Notes: a model not told the origin generated them from the sequence alone. Counted from the stretch's first letter, positions 24,986 to 34,595 are shown. The stretch: 46,338 bases of DNA from Bacteroidota bacterium (GCA_023431285.1 JAEYXN010000047.1:1-46338); one strand, 5' to 3'. Made by a program: numbers and translations.

Positions 24986-26089
24986 ATGGATCAGAACCGA
25001 CTGGCTTTGCTTGCACTTCATTTTATCCCCGGCCTGGGTGATTATTTAATACGCCAACTGATTAGTTACTGTGGCTCCGCCGACAAAGTATTTAAGTATC
25101 CGAAAGGAAAACTTCTGAAAGTGCCCGGCGTCGGAGAAGTGACGGCGCAATCAATAAGAAACGCGAAGACTTTTCACGACGCCGAAAAGGAAATCAGAAA
25201 AGCGGAGAAGGAAGACACCCGGCTGATCTTCTACATCGATAAGGATTATCCTTCGAGGCTTAAGCAGATCAACGATGCTCCTACCCTTTTGTACGCTAAG
25301 GGAGAAATCGACTTTGAGAACAAGAAGATGGTAGGTATTGTCGGCACGCGCAAGGCAACAGAGTATGGCCGACGTTGCGTCGAAGAACTTGTCAGTGCGC
25401 TAACATCACATCATGCATGCATCGTCAGTGGACTCGCTTATGGTATAGACATTCATGCGCATAAGCAGGCCATCAAACATAAACTTCCAACCATCGGTGT
25501 GATGGGAAGTGGTATTGATGTCGTTTATCCCCCGTCGCATCGCGAGACTGCACGTAAGATGTCTGACAACGGAGGCATCTTAACTGAGCACCCCTTCGGG
25601 ACAAATCCGGATGCACACAACTTTCCTGCGCGTAACCGTATCGTTGCGGGACTTTCAGACGCGATAGTCATTGTCGAAGCGGCGGCCAAAGGAGGAGCGC
25701 TGATCACAGCAGAAATCGCGAACAGCTACAACAAAGATGTATTTGCGTTTCCCGGAAATGTAGGTCAGGCAACTTCGGAAGGCTGCAACAACCTTATCAA
25801 GACCAACAAGGCCTTCCTACTTACATCTATAAAAGACCTGGAGTATCTGATGAACTGGGACGCGGCCGCGCCACCGAAGAAATCGAAAAAGCAAGAGCTG
25901 GAGGGCCTTGATGCAGAAGAGTTAGCGGTTGTACATCTCCTGATGGAAAACAAAATGCAGTTACCGATCGATGAGCTCAGTTGGAAATCCGGAATTGGCG
26001 TAAGTCAGCTAGCGTCGGTGCTTCTTAATCTGGAATTCAAAGGCATGGTGACAACGTCACCAGGAAAGGTCTATCGACTGAAGGACTGA
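24986..26089 (+). CDS. dprA: DNA processing protein DprA
   Basis: 367 residues from the ATG at 24986 (MDQNRLALLALHFIPGLGDY). A TTG at 24935 lies inside the terminator stem region and is not used. An N-terminal helix-hairpin-helix part (LLKVPGVGEVTAQSIRNAK) is followed by the Rossmann-like DprA core: MVGIVGTRKATEYGRR, CIVSGLAYGIDIHAHKQAI, TIGVMGSGIDVVYPP and FPARNRIVAGLSDAIVIVEA. A winged-helix DML1-like C-terminus follows (QLPIDELSWKSGIGVSQLAS). DprA loads RecA onto incoming single-stranded DNA in natural transformation; in many bacteria it is kept without known competence. Confidence 0.97.
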   Translation: MDQNRLALLALHFIPGLGDYLIRQLISYCGSADKVFKYPKGKLLKVPGVGEVTAQSIRNAKTFHDAEKEIRKAEKEDTRLIFYIDKDYPSRLKQINDAPTLLYAKGEIDFENKKMVGIVGTRKATEYGRRCVEELVSALTSHHACIVSGLAYGIDIHAHKQAIKHKLPTIGVMGSGIDVVYPPSHRETARKMSDNGGILTEHPFGTNPDAHNFPARNRIVAGLSDAIVIVEAAAKGGALITAEIANSYNKDVFAFPGNVGQATSEGCNNLIKTNKAFLLTSIKDLEYLMNWDAAAPPKKSKKQELEGLDAEELAVVHLLMENKMQLPIDELSWKSGIGVSQLASVLLNLEFKGMVTTSPGKVYRLKD

Positions 26090-26713
26090 CTAATCTTCCG
26101 ACTTGTGATTATTGCACTTCTCTTTGATGACTTCATAAGCTTTGAGATCGCCGAACTCACCTGCTTTACTTAAGTCGAGGCAACCATTTTTTAAGTCGCC
26201 GAAATCGATACGAAGAATGCCACGCATATAATGTGCGTCGATACTTCTCGGGTTGATCTGAATGATCTTGGTGCAATCATTTATCGCGTCTTCGTATGCC
26301 TGGAGCATCTGCTTTGCTTTGCCCCGGTTGAAGTATGCTTCGATATAGTTTTCGTTCACAGCAATTGCCTGACTATAATCGCTGATGGCACCGTAGTAAT
26401 CCTGCAGCTTCATCTTCACATTACCGCGGGCAAAAAACGCGTCAGCAAATTTCGGATTCTTTTCAATGGCGATGTTATAATCCTTCATCGCTCCATGGCG
26501 ATCATCAAAATTATCCTTGATGTTACCTCTCACGTAGTAAGCATTGGAGAATCCGGGATCAAGTTCAATTGCTTTGTTCAGATTCAACAGCGCCTCCATG
26601 AATTCACGCTTCTCGTAAAGCTCTCTACCTTTTTGAGTAAGGTCCTTTGCGTTTTGCGCAAACGCCGGAGAAACCAACAACAGAATAACAAAAGAAAGAA
26701 TACACCGCTTCAT
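26090..26713 (-). CDS. Secreted TPR-repeat protein
   Basis: 207 residues from the ATG at 26713, which gives a signal peptide (MKRCILSFVILLLVSPAFAQ). Longer in-frame starts up to 26836 would put a 41-residue non-signal extension in front and overlap the HMG-CoA lyase gene. Five TPR units follow (for example EALLNLNKAIELDPGFSNAY, GAISDYSQAIAVNENYIEAY, DAINDCTKIIQINPRSIDAH), ending in DFGDLKNGCLDLSKAGEFGD, a common close in Bacteroidota. Likely a periplasmic protein-interaction scaffold; partner unknown. Its stop abuts the dprA stop with no spacer. Confidence 0.85.
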   Translation of the reverse strand: MKRCILSFVILLLVSPAFAQNAKDLTQKGRELYEKREFMEALLNLNKAIELDPGFSNAYYVRGNIKDNFDDRHGAMKDYNIAIEKNPKFADAFFARGNVKMKLQDYYGAISDYSQAIAVNENYIEAYFNRGKAKQMLQAYEDAINDCTKIIQINPRSIDAHYMRGILRIDFGDLKNGCLDLSKAGEFGDLKAYEVIKEKCNNHKSED

Positions 26714-26774
26714 ACCGCTCATTTTTCTCAAAGTTACGCCAATAGATAGATGACGGTCGTTGGAGGTAATATTT

Positions 26775-27626
26775 TCAATGCTTTGGGAAAATTTCGTCAG
26801 CGACAGACATCGCTTTGGCGAGTTCCTTCCGATCAATCAAAGGAGCCCTTCCAATTTCATCAAGAAATGCAATCACTTCTTCAGTCGCGAGATTTCCTAC
26901 AAGGTCATCTTTCGCCATGGGACATCCGCCGTATCCCCTTAAAGCGCCATCTATTCGTGTGCATCCCGATTCTATCGCGGCGACGATCTTTTCGCGGGAA
27001 TCTTTTGTGGATGCATGAAGGTGTAGTCCTATCTCCCTGCCGGGGTATTTCGGCAATAGAGATGTCATCAATAACCGGATTTGGGATTCAGTCGCCGCGC
27101 CAACAGTGTCTGCAATCGAAATTACATCTGCACCCAGTGCCAGGAGTATCTCAACAAAAGAGGACACCATTCCATCATCATACGGATCGCCGTAAGGATT
27201 TCCAAAACCCATGCTGACGTATACGACAAGTTTCTTGTCTTTTCTTACACAGATGTCTTTGATCTCTACAAGTGTGTTAAGTGCTTCCGTGATTGTCTTG
27301 TTGGTGTTTCTCACCTGGAATGTTTCTGATATGGAAAGTGGAAATCCCAGATAATTAACCCGATCAAATGAAGCTGCATCTTCTGCGCCTCTCGTGTTTG
27401 CAATGATTGCCAGCAATTCCGTTTTCGAATTTGACAAATCAAGTGCATTTAATACATCCGCTGTGTCCTTCATTTGAGGAATAGCCTTAGGCGAAACGAA
27501 GCTTCCGAAGTCAAGCGTGTCGAAGCCCACCCGAAGCAACTGATTGATATACCTTACTTTTTCGGGAGTAGGAATGAATTCTTTTATTCCCTGCATCGCG
27601 TCACGAGGACATTCAACGATCTTCAT
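26775..27626 (-). CDS. Hydroxymethylglutaryl-CoA lyase
   Basis: 283 residues from the ATG at 27626 (MKIVECPRDAMQG). A GTG at 27647 would add seven residues. The TIM-barrel signatures are the N-terminal PRD (metal ligand Asp9 region), TLDFGSFVSPKAIPQM, DTVGAATESQI, HLHAS (His metal ligands) and YGGCPMAKDDLVGNLATEEV, which holds the catalytic-loop Cys. The enzyme splits HMG-CoA into acetoacetate and acetyl-CoA in leucine breakdown. The spelling of the N-terminal motif (CPRDAMQ instead of the usual GPRDGLQ) is a small deviation. No other leucine-degradation gene is near. A related DRE-TIM lyase is a less likely alternative. Confidence 0.88.
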   Translation of the reverse strand: MKIVECPRDAMQGIKEFIPTPEKVRYINQLLRVGFDTLDFGSFVSPKAIPQMKDTADVLNALDLSNSKTELLAIIANTRGAEDAASFDRVNYLGFPLSISETFQVRNTNKTITEALNTLVEIKDICVRKDKKLVVYVSMGFGNPYGDPYDDGMVSSFVEILLALGADVISIADTVGAATESQIRLLMTSLLPKYPGREIGLHLHASTKDSREKIVAAIESGCTRIDGALRGYGGCPMAKDDLVGNLATEEVIAFLDEIGRAPLIDRKELAKAMSVADEIFPKH

Positions 27627-27789
27627 TGCAATATTGGTTGGTGTCACAAGTTACATTTTCCTGACCCCGCCGAATCAACGCGAAGTTCTTTATTTATCAA
27701 TAACCGGATGAAAATGCTGTTTGTCTGGCTATTGTGCTTAAGGATTATTGTTATTTTGTATAATCGCTGACTATTAAGACCTAACCGGT

Positions 27790-29541
27790 ATGCCATTAGC
27801 AGAACTTACGGGAGTGCTGGGTGTAAAACGTGCTGCGCACCTTCTCCGCAGGGCCACCTTCGGCGCGAATAAATCGCAGATTGATCATTTTGCTTCGCTT
27901 ACCCCTGCGCAAGCAATACAGGAATTGTTCCACCAACCATTACCCGACCCAGTCCTCCCTATCGATCCGGAAACCGGTCTTGAATGGTTTCTTTCCGGAA
28001 CAACAAACGGAAGCAGCGAAGAATTCAAACTAGGTCAGTATTTCCAGGGATGGTTCATGGCGCAGATGATGAGCTCCGGAATTCCCGAGAACCTTTCGAT
28101 CCCTTATTCGGCACGTGAGAAAATTGTTCTCTTCTTCCATACCCACTTCACCTGTATCGCCAACAAAGTGCAAAGCAGCAGGGCGCTGTATTTCCAGAAC
28201 GAGTTGTTCAGACAATATGTATTGGACGCAAACACCGGTGATCCCGAAGTAAACCTGAAGTCTCTCACGGTTAAGCTTAGCGTTGATAACGCAATGCTTC
28301 GTCTCCTCGATGGAAACCTCAACAGCAAAGGTAATCCAAATGAAAACTATGCGCGAGAACTTCTTGAACTCTATTCTATAGGTCGCGGACTTGAAGGAAC
28401 CGTTCCAGAAAACTTGCCTGCGGGTGATTACTATGTTTATACAGAAGACGATGTTGTCGCAGCTGCAGAGGTGCTTTCGGGATGGCAGGATGATCTGACG
28501 TTTGCAAACATCGACCCCGATACAAATTTGCCTCGCGGTCGTGTGAAGGGTAATCCTGATAACGCATCATCTCACAAGAATACTGTCAAAACCTTCAGTG
28601 AACGATTCGGCGGACAGTCCGTTACCCCGGATCCTCTCCTTATGAATGGAGACGATCCCACCGAAGCAAGTGCCCTCGATGAGATCCGACAACTCATTGA
28701 TATTATTTACTCAAGCCCTAATACTCCCCGCAACATATGCTGGAAGATCTATCGTTTCTTCGTGTATTCTCCCCATGGAAAACATGAACCAACAAACAAC
28801 ATTGGCTGGATCGATTCGGAGGTGATCACACCAATGGCGGATCTTTTTATTTCCAGTGGTTATCAGATCCAACCGGTAATTGAGAATCTTCTCCGCAGCC
28901 AGCACTTCTATGATGCGACGAACCCGGATATCCGCGATGATAGCTATGGTGGTATCATTAAATCACCACTTGATCTGATTCTTGGAACATTTCGTGCTTT
29001 CGACGTGCGTTTCCCGGACATGCTGACTGAAACAGAAGCTTTCTATGAGGCAACGACATCGGTTATCTATACCATGCAAAGTCTCGGAATGAAATTCTAT
29101 GAGCCTTTCGATGTCGCAGGGTATGAAGCGTATCACCAGTTCCCGATTTTCCAGCGAATATGGATCACTCCGGGAGCCCTGGCCATCCGTTATGATTTTA
29201 TCCGACATCTGTTCCGCTCCGTCAATCCAGGAATGTTTTACATCGATGCACTTCAATATGTAGATGATAACTTTTCCGGTGTCGCCGCAGACGCAAAGAG
29301 TCTCATCATTGCCCTGGCGCATTATCACCTTCCGGTTGCCGACAACCTTTCATTTGATGAAGCAGCCACAACCTCTCCGCTGACTCATCGAAGATTAAAT
29401 TATTTCCTGAACCGTTTCCTCCAGGATTTTGACGAAGCATACTGGACGACGCGGTGGAACGAGCGCGCAGGAGACCTTCGCGAGCAACTCGAATTCCTGT
29501 TTAATGCTATGTTACAAACTCCCGAATATCAACTTGCCTAA
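27790..29541 (+). CDS. DUF1800 domain protein
   Basis: 583 residues. GVKRAAHLLRRATFGANKSQ at the N-terminus is the DUF1800 signature, followed by SAREKIVLFFHTHFTC, NENYARELLELYSIGRG, VVAAAEVLSGWQ, and the C-terminal LNYFLNRFLQDF. No signal peptide is visible from this start. DUF1800 genes are nearly always next to a DUF1501 gene, as here 11 bases downstream. The biochemical activity is unknown; a role with secreted or surface-attached proteins is inferred from the T9SS-sorted partner. First gene of a unit extending to 33355. Confidence 0.95.
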   Translation: MPLAELTGVLGVKRAAHLLRRATFGANKSQIDHFASLTPAQAIQELFHQPLPDPVLPIDPETGLEWFLSGTTNGSSEEFKLGQYFQGWFMAQMMSSGIPENLSIPYSAREKIVLFFHTHFTCIANKVQSSRALYFQNELFRQYVLDANTGDPEVNLKSLTVKLSVDNAMLRLLDGNLNSKGNPNENYARELLELYSIGRGLEGTVPENLPAGDYYVYTEDDVVAAAEVLSGWQDDLTFANIDPDTNLPRGRVKGNPDNASSHKNTVKTFSERFGGQSVTPDPLLMNGDDPTEASALDEIRQLIDIIYSSPNTPRNICWKIYRFFVYSPHGKHEPTNNIGWIDSEVITPMADLFISSGYQIQPVIENLLRSQHFYDATNPDIRDDSYGGIIKSPLDLILGTFRAFDVRFPDMLTETEAFYEATTSVIYTMQSLGMKFYEPFDVAGYEAYHQFPIFQRIWITPGALAIRYDFIRHLFRSVNPGMFYIDALQYVDDNFSGVAADAKSLIIALAHYHLPVADNLSFDEAATTSPLTHRRLNYFLNRFLQDFDEAYWTTRWNERAGDLREQLEFLFNAMLQTPEYQLA

Positions 29542-29552
29542 TTCCAATAGCA

Positions 29553-31265
29553 ATGAAGCACAACCGAAGAGATTTTCTTAAGAAGCTTCCGGTAGCGATG
29601 AGTCTTCCATTCGCTATTGGTGGGATCCCTATCAAAGCGATGGCCGATAACCAGCTAACGCGTCTCGCGAAGGCGGCTACTATTCAGGACCGGGTACTCG
29701 TTATCCTGCAGCTTCACGGCGGAAATGATGGACTCAACACATTGATCCCTATTGACGCGTACGATCTCTACTACAGCAAGAGACCGAACATTGCTATTCC
29801 GAAAAGCGGCATCCGGAAGTTGGTCCCACTGGACTCTACCCTTCCGTCCGACATGCAGGTGGGATTACACCCCGACATGCAGGCGATGAAGGCAATGTAC
29901 GATACAGGAAAAGTTTCCTTCATTCAAGGCGTATCATATAAGAATAATAACGGCTCCCATTTCCGTGGTCGTGATATCTGGTTCATGGGGGGCTCGTCAG
30001 AAGATTACTATTCTTCCGGCTGGGTAGGACGCTATCTGAATCAGGAGATCGCTCCAAAATCATATCCCGAAGACTTCCCGGAAGAAGAGGATGGCGGAAT
30101 GAAAGATCCGCTCGCGATAGAAATGGGAAGCGATGTGTCTTTGATTTTCCATCAGGAAGGAAATATTCCAATGTCGATCTCTGTGGAAGACCCTGAATAT
30201 TTCGCCCGGCTTGTAAATGAGCTTGAAGGATTCATCGATGAAGGTCTTGACCCTCGGGGACTTCCTCCGGAGTTTCTCGCACAGTCAAATTATTACAATG
30301 AACTGCAATGGATCCTGAGCCTCGAGGATAAATCAAAAAGTTATGCGGAAAGATTGTTCGACGTATGGAAAGCTGGTGGTCAGAGCCAGGTAACTTATCC
30401 GTCCAAGTATCCATTCAACGCACCGAAGGCAAGCGCAGAAAATAATCTCTCGCAACAACTACAGTTGGTGGCGCGATTGCTTGCGGGTAACTGCAGAACC
30501 AGGGTGTTCCTCGTAAAGGCTGGTGGATTCGATACACACGCAAGCCAGGTGGAAAGTTACGATGCCACGATGGGCGCACACGCAGCTTTGCTCTACCATG
30601 TCTCAACAGCTGTGAAGGCATTCCAGGAAGATCTAAAATCACGGGGCCTCGACGACCTTGTGCTCACAGTGACCACATCGGAGTTTGGAAGACGAGTAAG
30701 GTCTAACGGAAGCTACGGGACGGATCACGGCACAGGAGGACCAATGATGATTTTCGGAAAGGGTGCTCAGCCTGGAATCATTGGGACGGTTCCGGACCTT
30801 GAAGAAAGAAACGTTCCCCTGCAATATGATTACCGCCAGATCTATGCCAACATCATGAAGGATTGGATGGGTGTTTCGAATGACAGGCTCAACGAAATCT
30901 TCCCGGGAATTATGACGGCTGAAGGCACGACAGATGGGGTGAAATTCCAGGAGCTTCCCGTCGTTCAGCGAACCATCACAGATGTGGAAGGTTTTGTCAG
31001 CTCACGATTTGCATTGGAAGAATGTTATCCAAATCCGGCGAAAGATAAGACCACTATTCATTTCCGGATCAATTCCGCCTATAATGTAAAAATAGATCTG
31101 GTCGACATGAAAGGTCAGGTAGTTAAGGTTTTTGTGAACGAAGTGCTCCCTCCTGGAGAACATCGGCGGGAGGTCACGCTTTCCGGTCTCAAGCCCGGAA
31201 CATTTATCTGTCAGCTTTCATCAGGGACATTTAAACAAGCGAGAAAGCTTATTATCGTAGAATAA
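29553..31265 (+). CDS. DUF1501 domain protein with T9SS C-terminal sorting domain
   Basis: 570 residues. The N-terminus MKHNRRDFLKKLPVAMSLPF is a twin-arginine-like signal. Residues 48-66 (LVILQLHGGNDGLNTLIP) and SEFGRRVRSNGSYGTDHGTGG are the DUF1501 signatures, a sulfatase/alkaline-phosphatase-like fold. Residues about 485-570 are a typical T9SS type A sorting domain: ALEECYPNPAKDKTTIHFRI, VDMKGQVVKVF, LPPGEHRREV and GTFICQLSSG. The protein should therefore pass the outer membrane by T9SS. Combining a Tat-like leader with T9SS sorting is noteworthy, and Tat use is inferred only from RR. Confidence 0.95.
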   Translation: MKHNRRDFLKKLPVAMSLPFAIGGIPIKAMADNQLTRLAKAATIQDRVLVILQLHGGNDGLNTLIPIDAYDLYYSKRPNIAIPKSGIRKLVPLDSTLPSDMQVGLHPDMQAMKAMYDTGKVSFIQGVSYKNNNGSHFRGRDIWFMGGSSEDYYSSGWVGRYLNQEIAPKSYPEDFPEEEDGGMKDPLAIEMGSDVSLIFHQEGNIPMSISVEDPEYFARLVNELEGFIDEGLDPRGLPPEFLAQSNYYNELQWILSLEDKSKSYAERLFDVWKAGGQSQVTYPSKYPFNAPKASAENNLSQQLQLVARLLAGNCRTRVFLVKAGGFDTHASQVESYDATMGAHAALLYHVSTAVKAFQEDLKSRGLDDLVLTVTTSEFGRRVRSNGSYGTDHGTGGPMMIFGKGAQPGIIGTVPDLEERNVPLQYDYRQIYANIMKDWMGVSNDRLNEIFPGIMTAEGTTDGVKFQELPVVQRTITDVEGFVSSRFALEECYPNPAKDKTTIHFRINSAYNVKIDLVDMKGQVVKVFVNEVLPPGEHRREVTLSGLKPGTFICQLSSGTFKQARKLIIVE

Positions 31266-31286
31266 AATTGTACTGAACGTAATCCC

Positions 31287-32159
31287 ATGAGAAAATATTT
31301 ACTCGTTCTCCTTTGTTCAATTCTATTCGTGACTGCAACAGCGCAGCCGAAGAGAAAGGCCGCCAACTTCAATTTCAGTGGCCGTGAAAATCCTTTTCTC
31401 CGTCAACAATGGTGGATCGGGTTAAAGGGAGGAGTAAATGTCTCATCGGTGAAGGTTGACCAGAGTTATTCGATTATCGCTCCGACAAATTATTCCGCCG
31501 ACGTCTCGAAGAAGAAGTATGAAAAATGGAAACCCATGGGTACCCAGATCGGTCTGGAGGCCACCTATGCGTTCCGTGGATTCTCGGCGAGCATCCAGCC
31601 GACGTATGGAACGACACGTTTCCGCTATGAAAATAACTACTCCTGGACCGACGCTGAAATTCCAGAGAATCATCTCGACCTTCGATACGAACATGATCAG
31701 CAGATCTCACATCTTTATCTGCCGTTGATCTTTAAGTATGAGTTTCATCTGACAGCATTTAGTCCATACATCCAGGTCGGTGCTTATTCTGCGTTTCTTC
31801 TGGGTGCAACAAAATCCGTTGAAGTCAGTGGAACAGATTATGCTTCCGGTGGTACCAATGAATTTCAATACGAACAAGTCACTGTTGGCGCTAAAGATCT
31901 CTTCGCTCCTAACCATTGGGGTATCGTTGCGGGAGGTGGAGTCTATTATAATATAGGAAACATCCGCCTTAACCTGGATGTCCAGTATAGAATAGCCCAG
32001 AGCCAGATGAACTCAGGCGAGAACCGATATAAGAATGACAGGCTCTCCGGTATAGGCGACGCGATGGATGACATTAACGTGAACGCCATCGCTGTTTCAT
32101 TCGGAACACTCTTTCCGCTGCGCTTCCTTTCCTCCGGCTTTAAGTCATACGACAAATAA
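31287..32159 (+). CDS. Outer-membrane beta-barrel protein (PorT-like)
   Basis: 290 residues. Signal peptide MRKYLLVLLCSILFVTATAQ, then WWIGLKGGVNVSSVKVDQ, the usual first strand of porin/OmpW-like barrels, and alternating amphipathic strands (LEATYAFRGFSASIQPTYG, HLYLPLIFKYEF, FSPYIQVGAYSAFLL, WGIVAGGGVYYNIGNIRLNL, LDVQYRIAQSQM). It does not end in an aromatic residue at the very C-terminus. Placed 21 bases after the T9SS cargo gene and 5 before a lipoprotein gene, it is probably co-transcribed with them. Confidence 0.85.
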   Translation: MRKYLLVLLCSILFVTATAQPKRKAANFNFSGRENPFLRQQWWIGLKGGVNVSSVKVDQSYSIIAPTNYSADVSKKKYEKWKPMGTQIGLEATYAFRGFSASIQPTYGTTRFRYENNYSWTDAEIPENHLDLRYEHDQQISHLYLPLIFKYEFHLTAFSPYIQVGAYSAFLLGATKSVEVSGTDYASGGTNEFQYEQVTVGAKDLFAPNHWGIVAGGGVYYNIGNIRLNLDVQYRIAQSQMNSGENRYKNDRLSGIGDAMDDINVNAIAVSFGTLFPLRFLSSGFKSYDK

Positions 32160-32164
32160 GATCC

Positions 32165-33355
32165 ATGAAAAAATATCTGATCACCCTTCTCTTTCCTCTG
32201 TTGACCGTTCTTTCGTGTTCAGAGGAGTCCAATGAGGTTTCCGAATCGGAAAATTTCACACGGATATATGACAACAACGTTTTTTCGTATTCTTTCTCGG
32301 CAATAGATGTAGCCCAGACCAGTGATGGCGGGTTTATCGTACTTGCGTCACGATTTTCCCCGGACGTCCCTATGGGTGTGGCACACCTTCTCCGCGCGGA
32401 CAAGTACGGAAAGTTTGTGAAGGATCTTCCGCTCGATAATGAATTGGTGAATGCATTGCCCGGCCTTGCGTTTCATAATAACCAGTATCATTTTATTTGC
32501 ATGGATGGCTCCTCACAAGCCAAAGTCATTTCGGTTGACTCCGAGTTGGAAGGCTTCACTTCAGCTGATGTTGGACTCAGCTACCCGGCAGCCACGTCGT
32601 TTTCGGACGGAGAGTTTGTCCTCCTCAGTTACGATCAGATCGAAAAGAAGACCGTCGTATCGCGGGTGGCGCCTGACGGAGGAATCCGTGGAAGCAGGTT
32701 ATTCACAATTTCGGACGATGATTCAATGGAGGATGAGATCATCAAACATTTTCTAAGAACAGGAACGCGCTTCCCGTTTCAGGTTGGCAGAAATCCGTCC
32801 GGAGGATTCTTCTTTAACGGGTTTTACGACTACACTTTCTCCCTCGTGTTTACAAGCTTAGGGGCAGACGATGATGTCAGGGGCGTAGTCCAGGGCCAAC
32901 AGGACCATGGCGGGTTCAGTGCGCTGAGCCCATTGTCAGGGGGACGTTTTGCCACAGCATTCTTCCATCACAACGATAATTACATCCAACCCGGCGCATC
33001 GCTTTCAACCAATTCATTTACTTCCATTGCAGACCTTTCGGGATATGATATGAAAGAAATCGCGGCGGGTGCGCCGGTGCAGATTCTCAACACGACGATC
33101 GAAGGGCGGAACGTGGTGGCATATGCAACCAATACAGAGTCGAAGCAGATTGGAATTTTCGTTTATGACGCCGGCACCGGAGAGTTTCTTGGTAGCAAGT
33201 ATTTTGGTTTCACAAATCCTTACGAGTTCGGAAGACTCTCGTCAACTTCGGATGGTGGCCTTGTCGTGGCGGGAAGTACCTACATCGCTGGACGCTTTTC
33301 AAGGCTTGCCTTGATCAAGATGTCTTCTGAAGAGGTGATAAACATTATTCGATAG
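32165..33355 (+). CDS. Lipoprotein with SDGG repeats, probably beta-propeller-like
   Basis: 396 residues. The signal MKKYLITLLFPLLTVLSC has lipobox VLSC (Cys18). TSDGGFIVLASRF and TSDGGLVVAGSTY, near the two ends, are the TxDGGxxVxG units found in blade-like repeats of Bacteroidota surface proteins. The middle keeps beta-rich periodicity but no named family was recognised. It starts 5 bases after the barrel gene, so this is the last gene of the DUF1800-DUF1501-barrel-lipoprotein unit. Surface exposure is inferred. Confidence 0.8.
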   Translation: MKKYLITLLFPLLTVLSCSEESNEVSESENFTRIYDNNVFSYSFSAIDVAQTSDGGFIVLASRFSPDVPMGVAHLLRADKYGKFVKDLPLDNELVNALPGLAFHNNQYHFICMDGSSQAKVISVDSELEGFTSADVGLSYPAATSFSDGEFVLLSYDQIEKKTVVSRVAPDGGIRGSRLFTISDDDSMEDEIIKHFLRTGTRFPFQVGRNPSGGFFFNGFYDYTFSLVFTSLGADDDVRGVVQGQQDHGGFSALSPLSGGRFATAFFHHNDNYIQPGASLSTNSFTSIADLSGYDMKEIAAGAPVQILNTTIEGRNVVAYATNTESKQIGIFVYDAGTGEFLGSKYFGFTNPYEFGRLSSTSDGGLVVAGSTYIAGRFSRLALIKMSSEEVINIIR

Positions 33356-33407
33356 ACGCGGCCGGATGAAGAAGCCTTAATTTGTTTACCTTACCGAAAA
33401 CTTTTTT

Positions 33408-34430
33408 ATGGTTTTCATCCAGGAAAATTCTCCGCTTCTCAACTTCAATACTTTCAAGTTTAACGCCCGGGCGAAGTATCTGAGCCTGATCGCGAACCTC
33501 AACGACTTTCGTGAGCTCCGGGAAACGCACGTATTCCTCAACAACCCAATTCTTTTCCTGGGTGGTGGAAGTAACATCCTGTTCACACGAGACTTCGATG
33601 GTCTGGTGATCCGGAACGAGATACGCGGTATCTCCGTCGTGAGGGAGACTGAGGACTTTGTTACCCTGAATGTTGGTTCAGGAGAGAACTGGCATTCCCT
33701 CGTGATGTACTGTGTCGATCACAACTACGGAGGGATCGAAAATCTTTCGCTGATACCAGGAACAGTCGGGGCGGCGCCGATGCAGAATATTGGAGCGTAT
33801 GGCGTTGAAGTTAAAGACGTGATCGAGTCCGTTGAAGCTATTGAACTTTCAACCGGGAACACTCAGTCTTTTTCAAATCGGGAATGTCTGTTCGGCTACC
33901 GCGACAGTTTTTTCAAACAGGAAGGTAAGGGCAGGTTCTTTATCTCAAGCGTTACTTTAACTCTGACCAAGAGAAATCATCATCACAATGTTGCTTACGG
34001 TGCGATAAGAGACACTTTGGCGCAGATGGGCATCTCCGATCTTAGTGTTAAGGCAATCAGCGACGCAGTTATTCATATTCGTCGTAGCAAGTTGCCCGAT
34101 CCCGCGGTCATCGGAAACGCCGGAAGCTTTTTTAAGAATCCATCTATAGACAACGAGCACTATCAGACGCTGAAGAAAGATTATCCTTCTGCTCCTGGAT
34201 TCCCTGAAGAGAATGAAAAGACCAAAGTTCCTGCAGGATGGCTGATCGAACAATGTGGATGGAAGGGAAAACGTTTTGATAACATCGGTGTTCATGCACT
34301 TCAGGCACTTGTTCTTGTTCACTATGGCGGTGGAGAAGGAAAAAAACTTTGGGAACTCGCTATTGAAATTCAGAATAGCGTGAGAGAGAAGTTCAACATC
34401 ACACTTCAACCAGAAGTGAATGTCATCTGA
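33408..34430 (+). CDS. murB: UDP-N-acetylenolpyruvoylglucosamine reductase
   Basis: 340 residues, type I MurB length as in E. coli. The FAD-binding loop PILFLGGGSNILF, GGIENLSLIPGTVGAAPMQN (the P-loop-like region), FGYRDSFFK and the catalytic Ser240 in GNAGSFFKNP are present, and the C-terminal AGWLIEQCGWKGKR holds a further family block. The enzyme uses NADPH to reduce UDP-GlcNAc-enolpyruvate to UDP-MurNAc in peptidoglycan precursor synthesis. It stands apart from other mur genes, after the DUF1800/DUF1501 unit with a 52-base gap. Confidence 0.97.
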   Translation: MVFIQENSPLLNFNTFKFNARAKYLSLIANLNDFRELRETHVFLNNPILFLGGGSNILFTRDFDGLVIRNEIRGISVVRETEDFVTLNVGSGENWHSLVMYCVDHNYGGIENLSLIPGTVGAAPMQNIGAYGVEVKDVIESVEAIELSTGNTQSFSNRECLFGYRDSFFKQEGKGRFFISSVTLTLTKRNHHHNVAYGAIRDTLAQMGISDLSVKAISDAVIHIRRSKLPDPAVIGNAGSFFKNPSIDNEHYQTLKKDYPSAPGFPEENEKTKVPAGWLIEQCGWKGKRFDNIGVHALQALVLVHYGGGEGKKLWELAIEIQNSVREKFNITLQPEVNVI

Positions 34431-34536
34431 GTTGATAATTCTCTTCAACGAAGTGATGTTAGTACCTAAACATTACATCATGTCGATCATTACCACGAAA
34501 AAGAATTGATAAATGAAAAAAAAATTCAAAAAATTT

Positions 34537-34565
34537 TTGCGAATGAAAATTTTGTTATAACTTTT
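34537..34565 (+). promoter_or_regulatory. Candidate promoter of the 25-residue peptide gene
   Basis: TTG at 34537-34539 (part of a T-run) and TAACTTTT at 34558-34565 are 18 bases apart and approximate the Bacteroidota -33/-7 elements, in a strikingly A/T-rich block (34501-34595). A transcript would start near 34572, about 24 bases before the ATG at 34596. Confidence 0.4.
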
Positions 34566-34595
34566 CGTATTGTTTAACAATAAATTCTAAACGCT

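Noticed and set aside
26714..26836. Longer form of the TPR protein starting at 26836.
   Set aside because: It hides the signal peptide that begins at 26713 and overlaps the HMG-CoA lyase gene.
26231..27329. Rightward frames antisense to the TPR and HMG-CoA lyase genes.
   Set aside because: No motif, no plausible start region, and the opposite strand is clearly coding.
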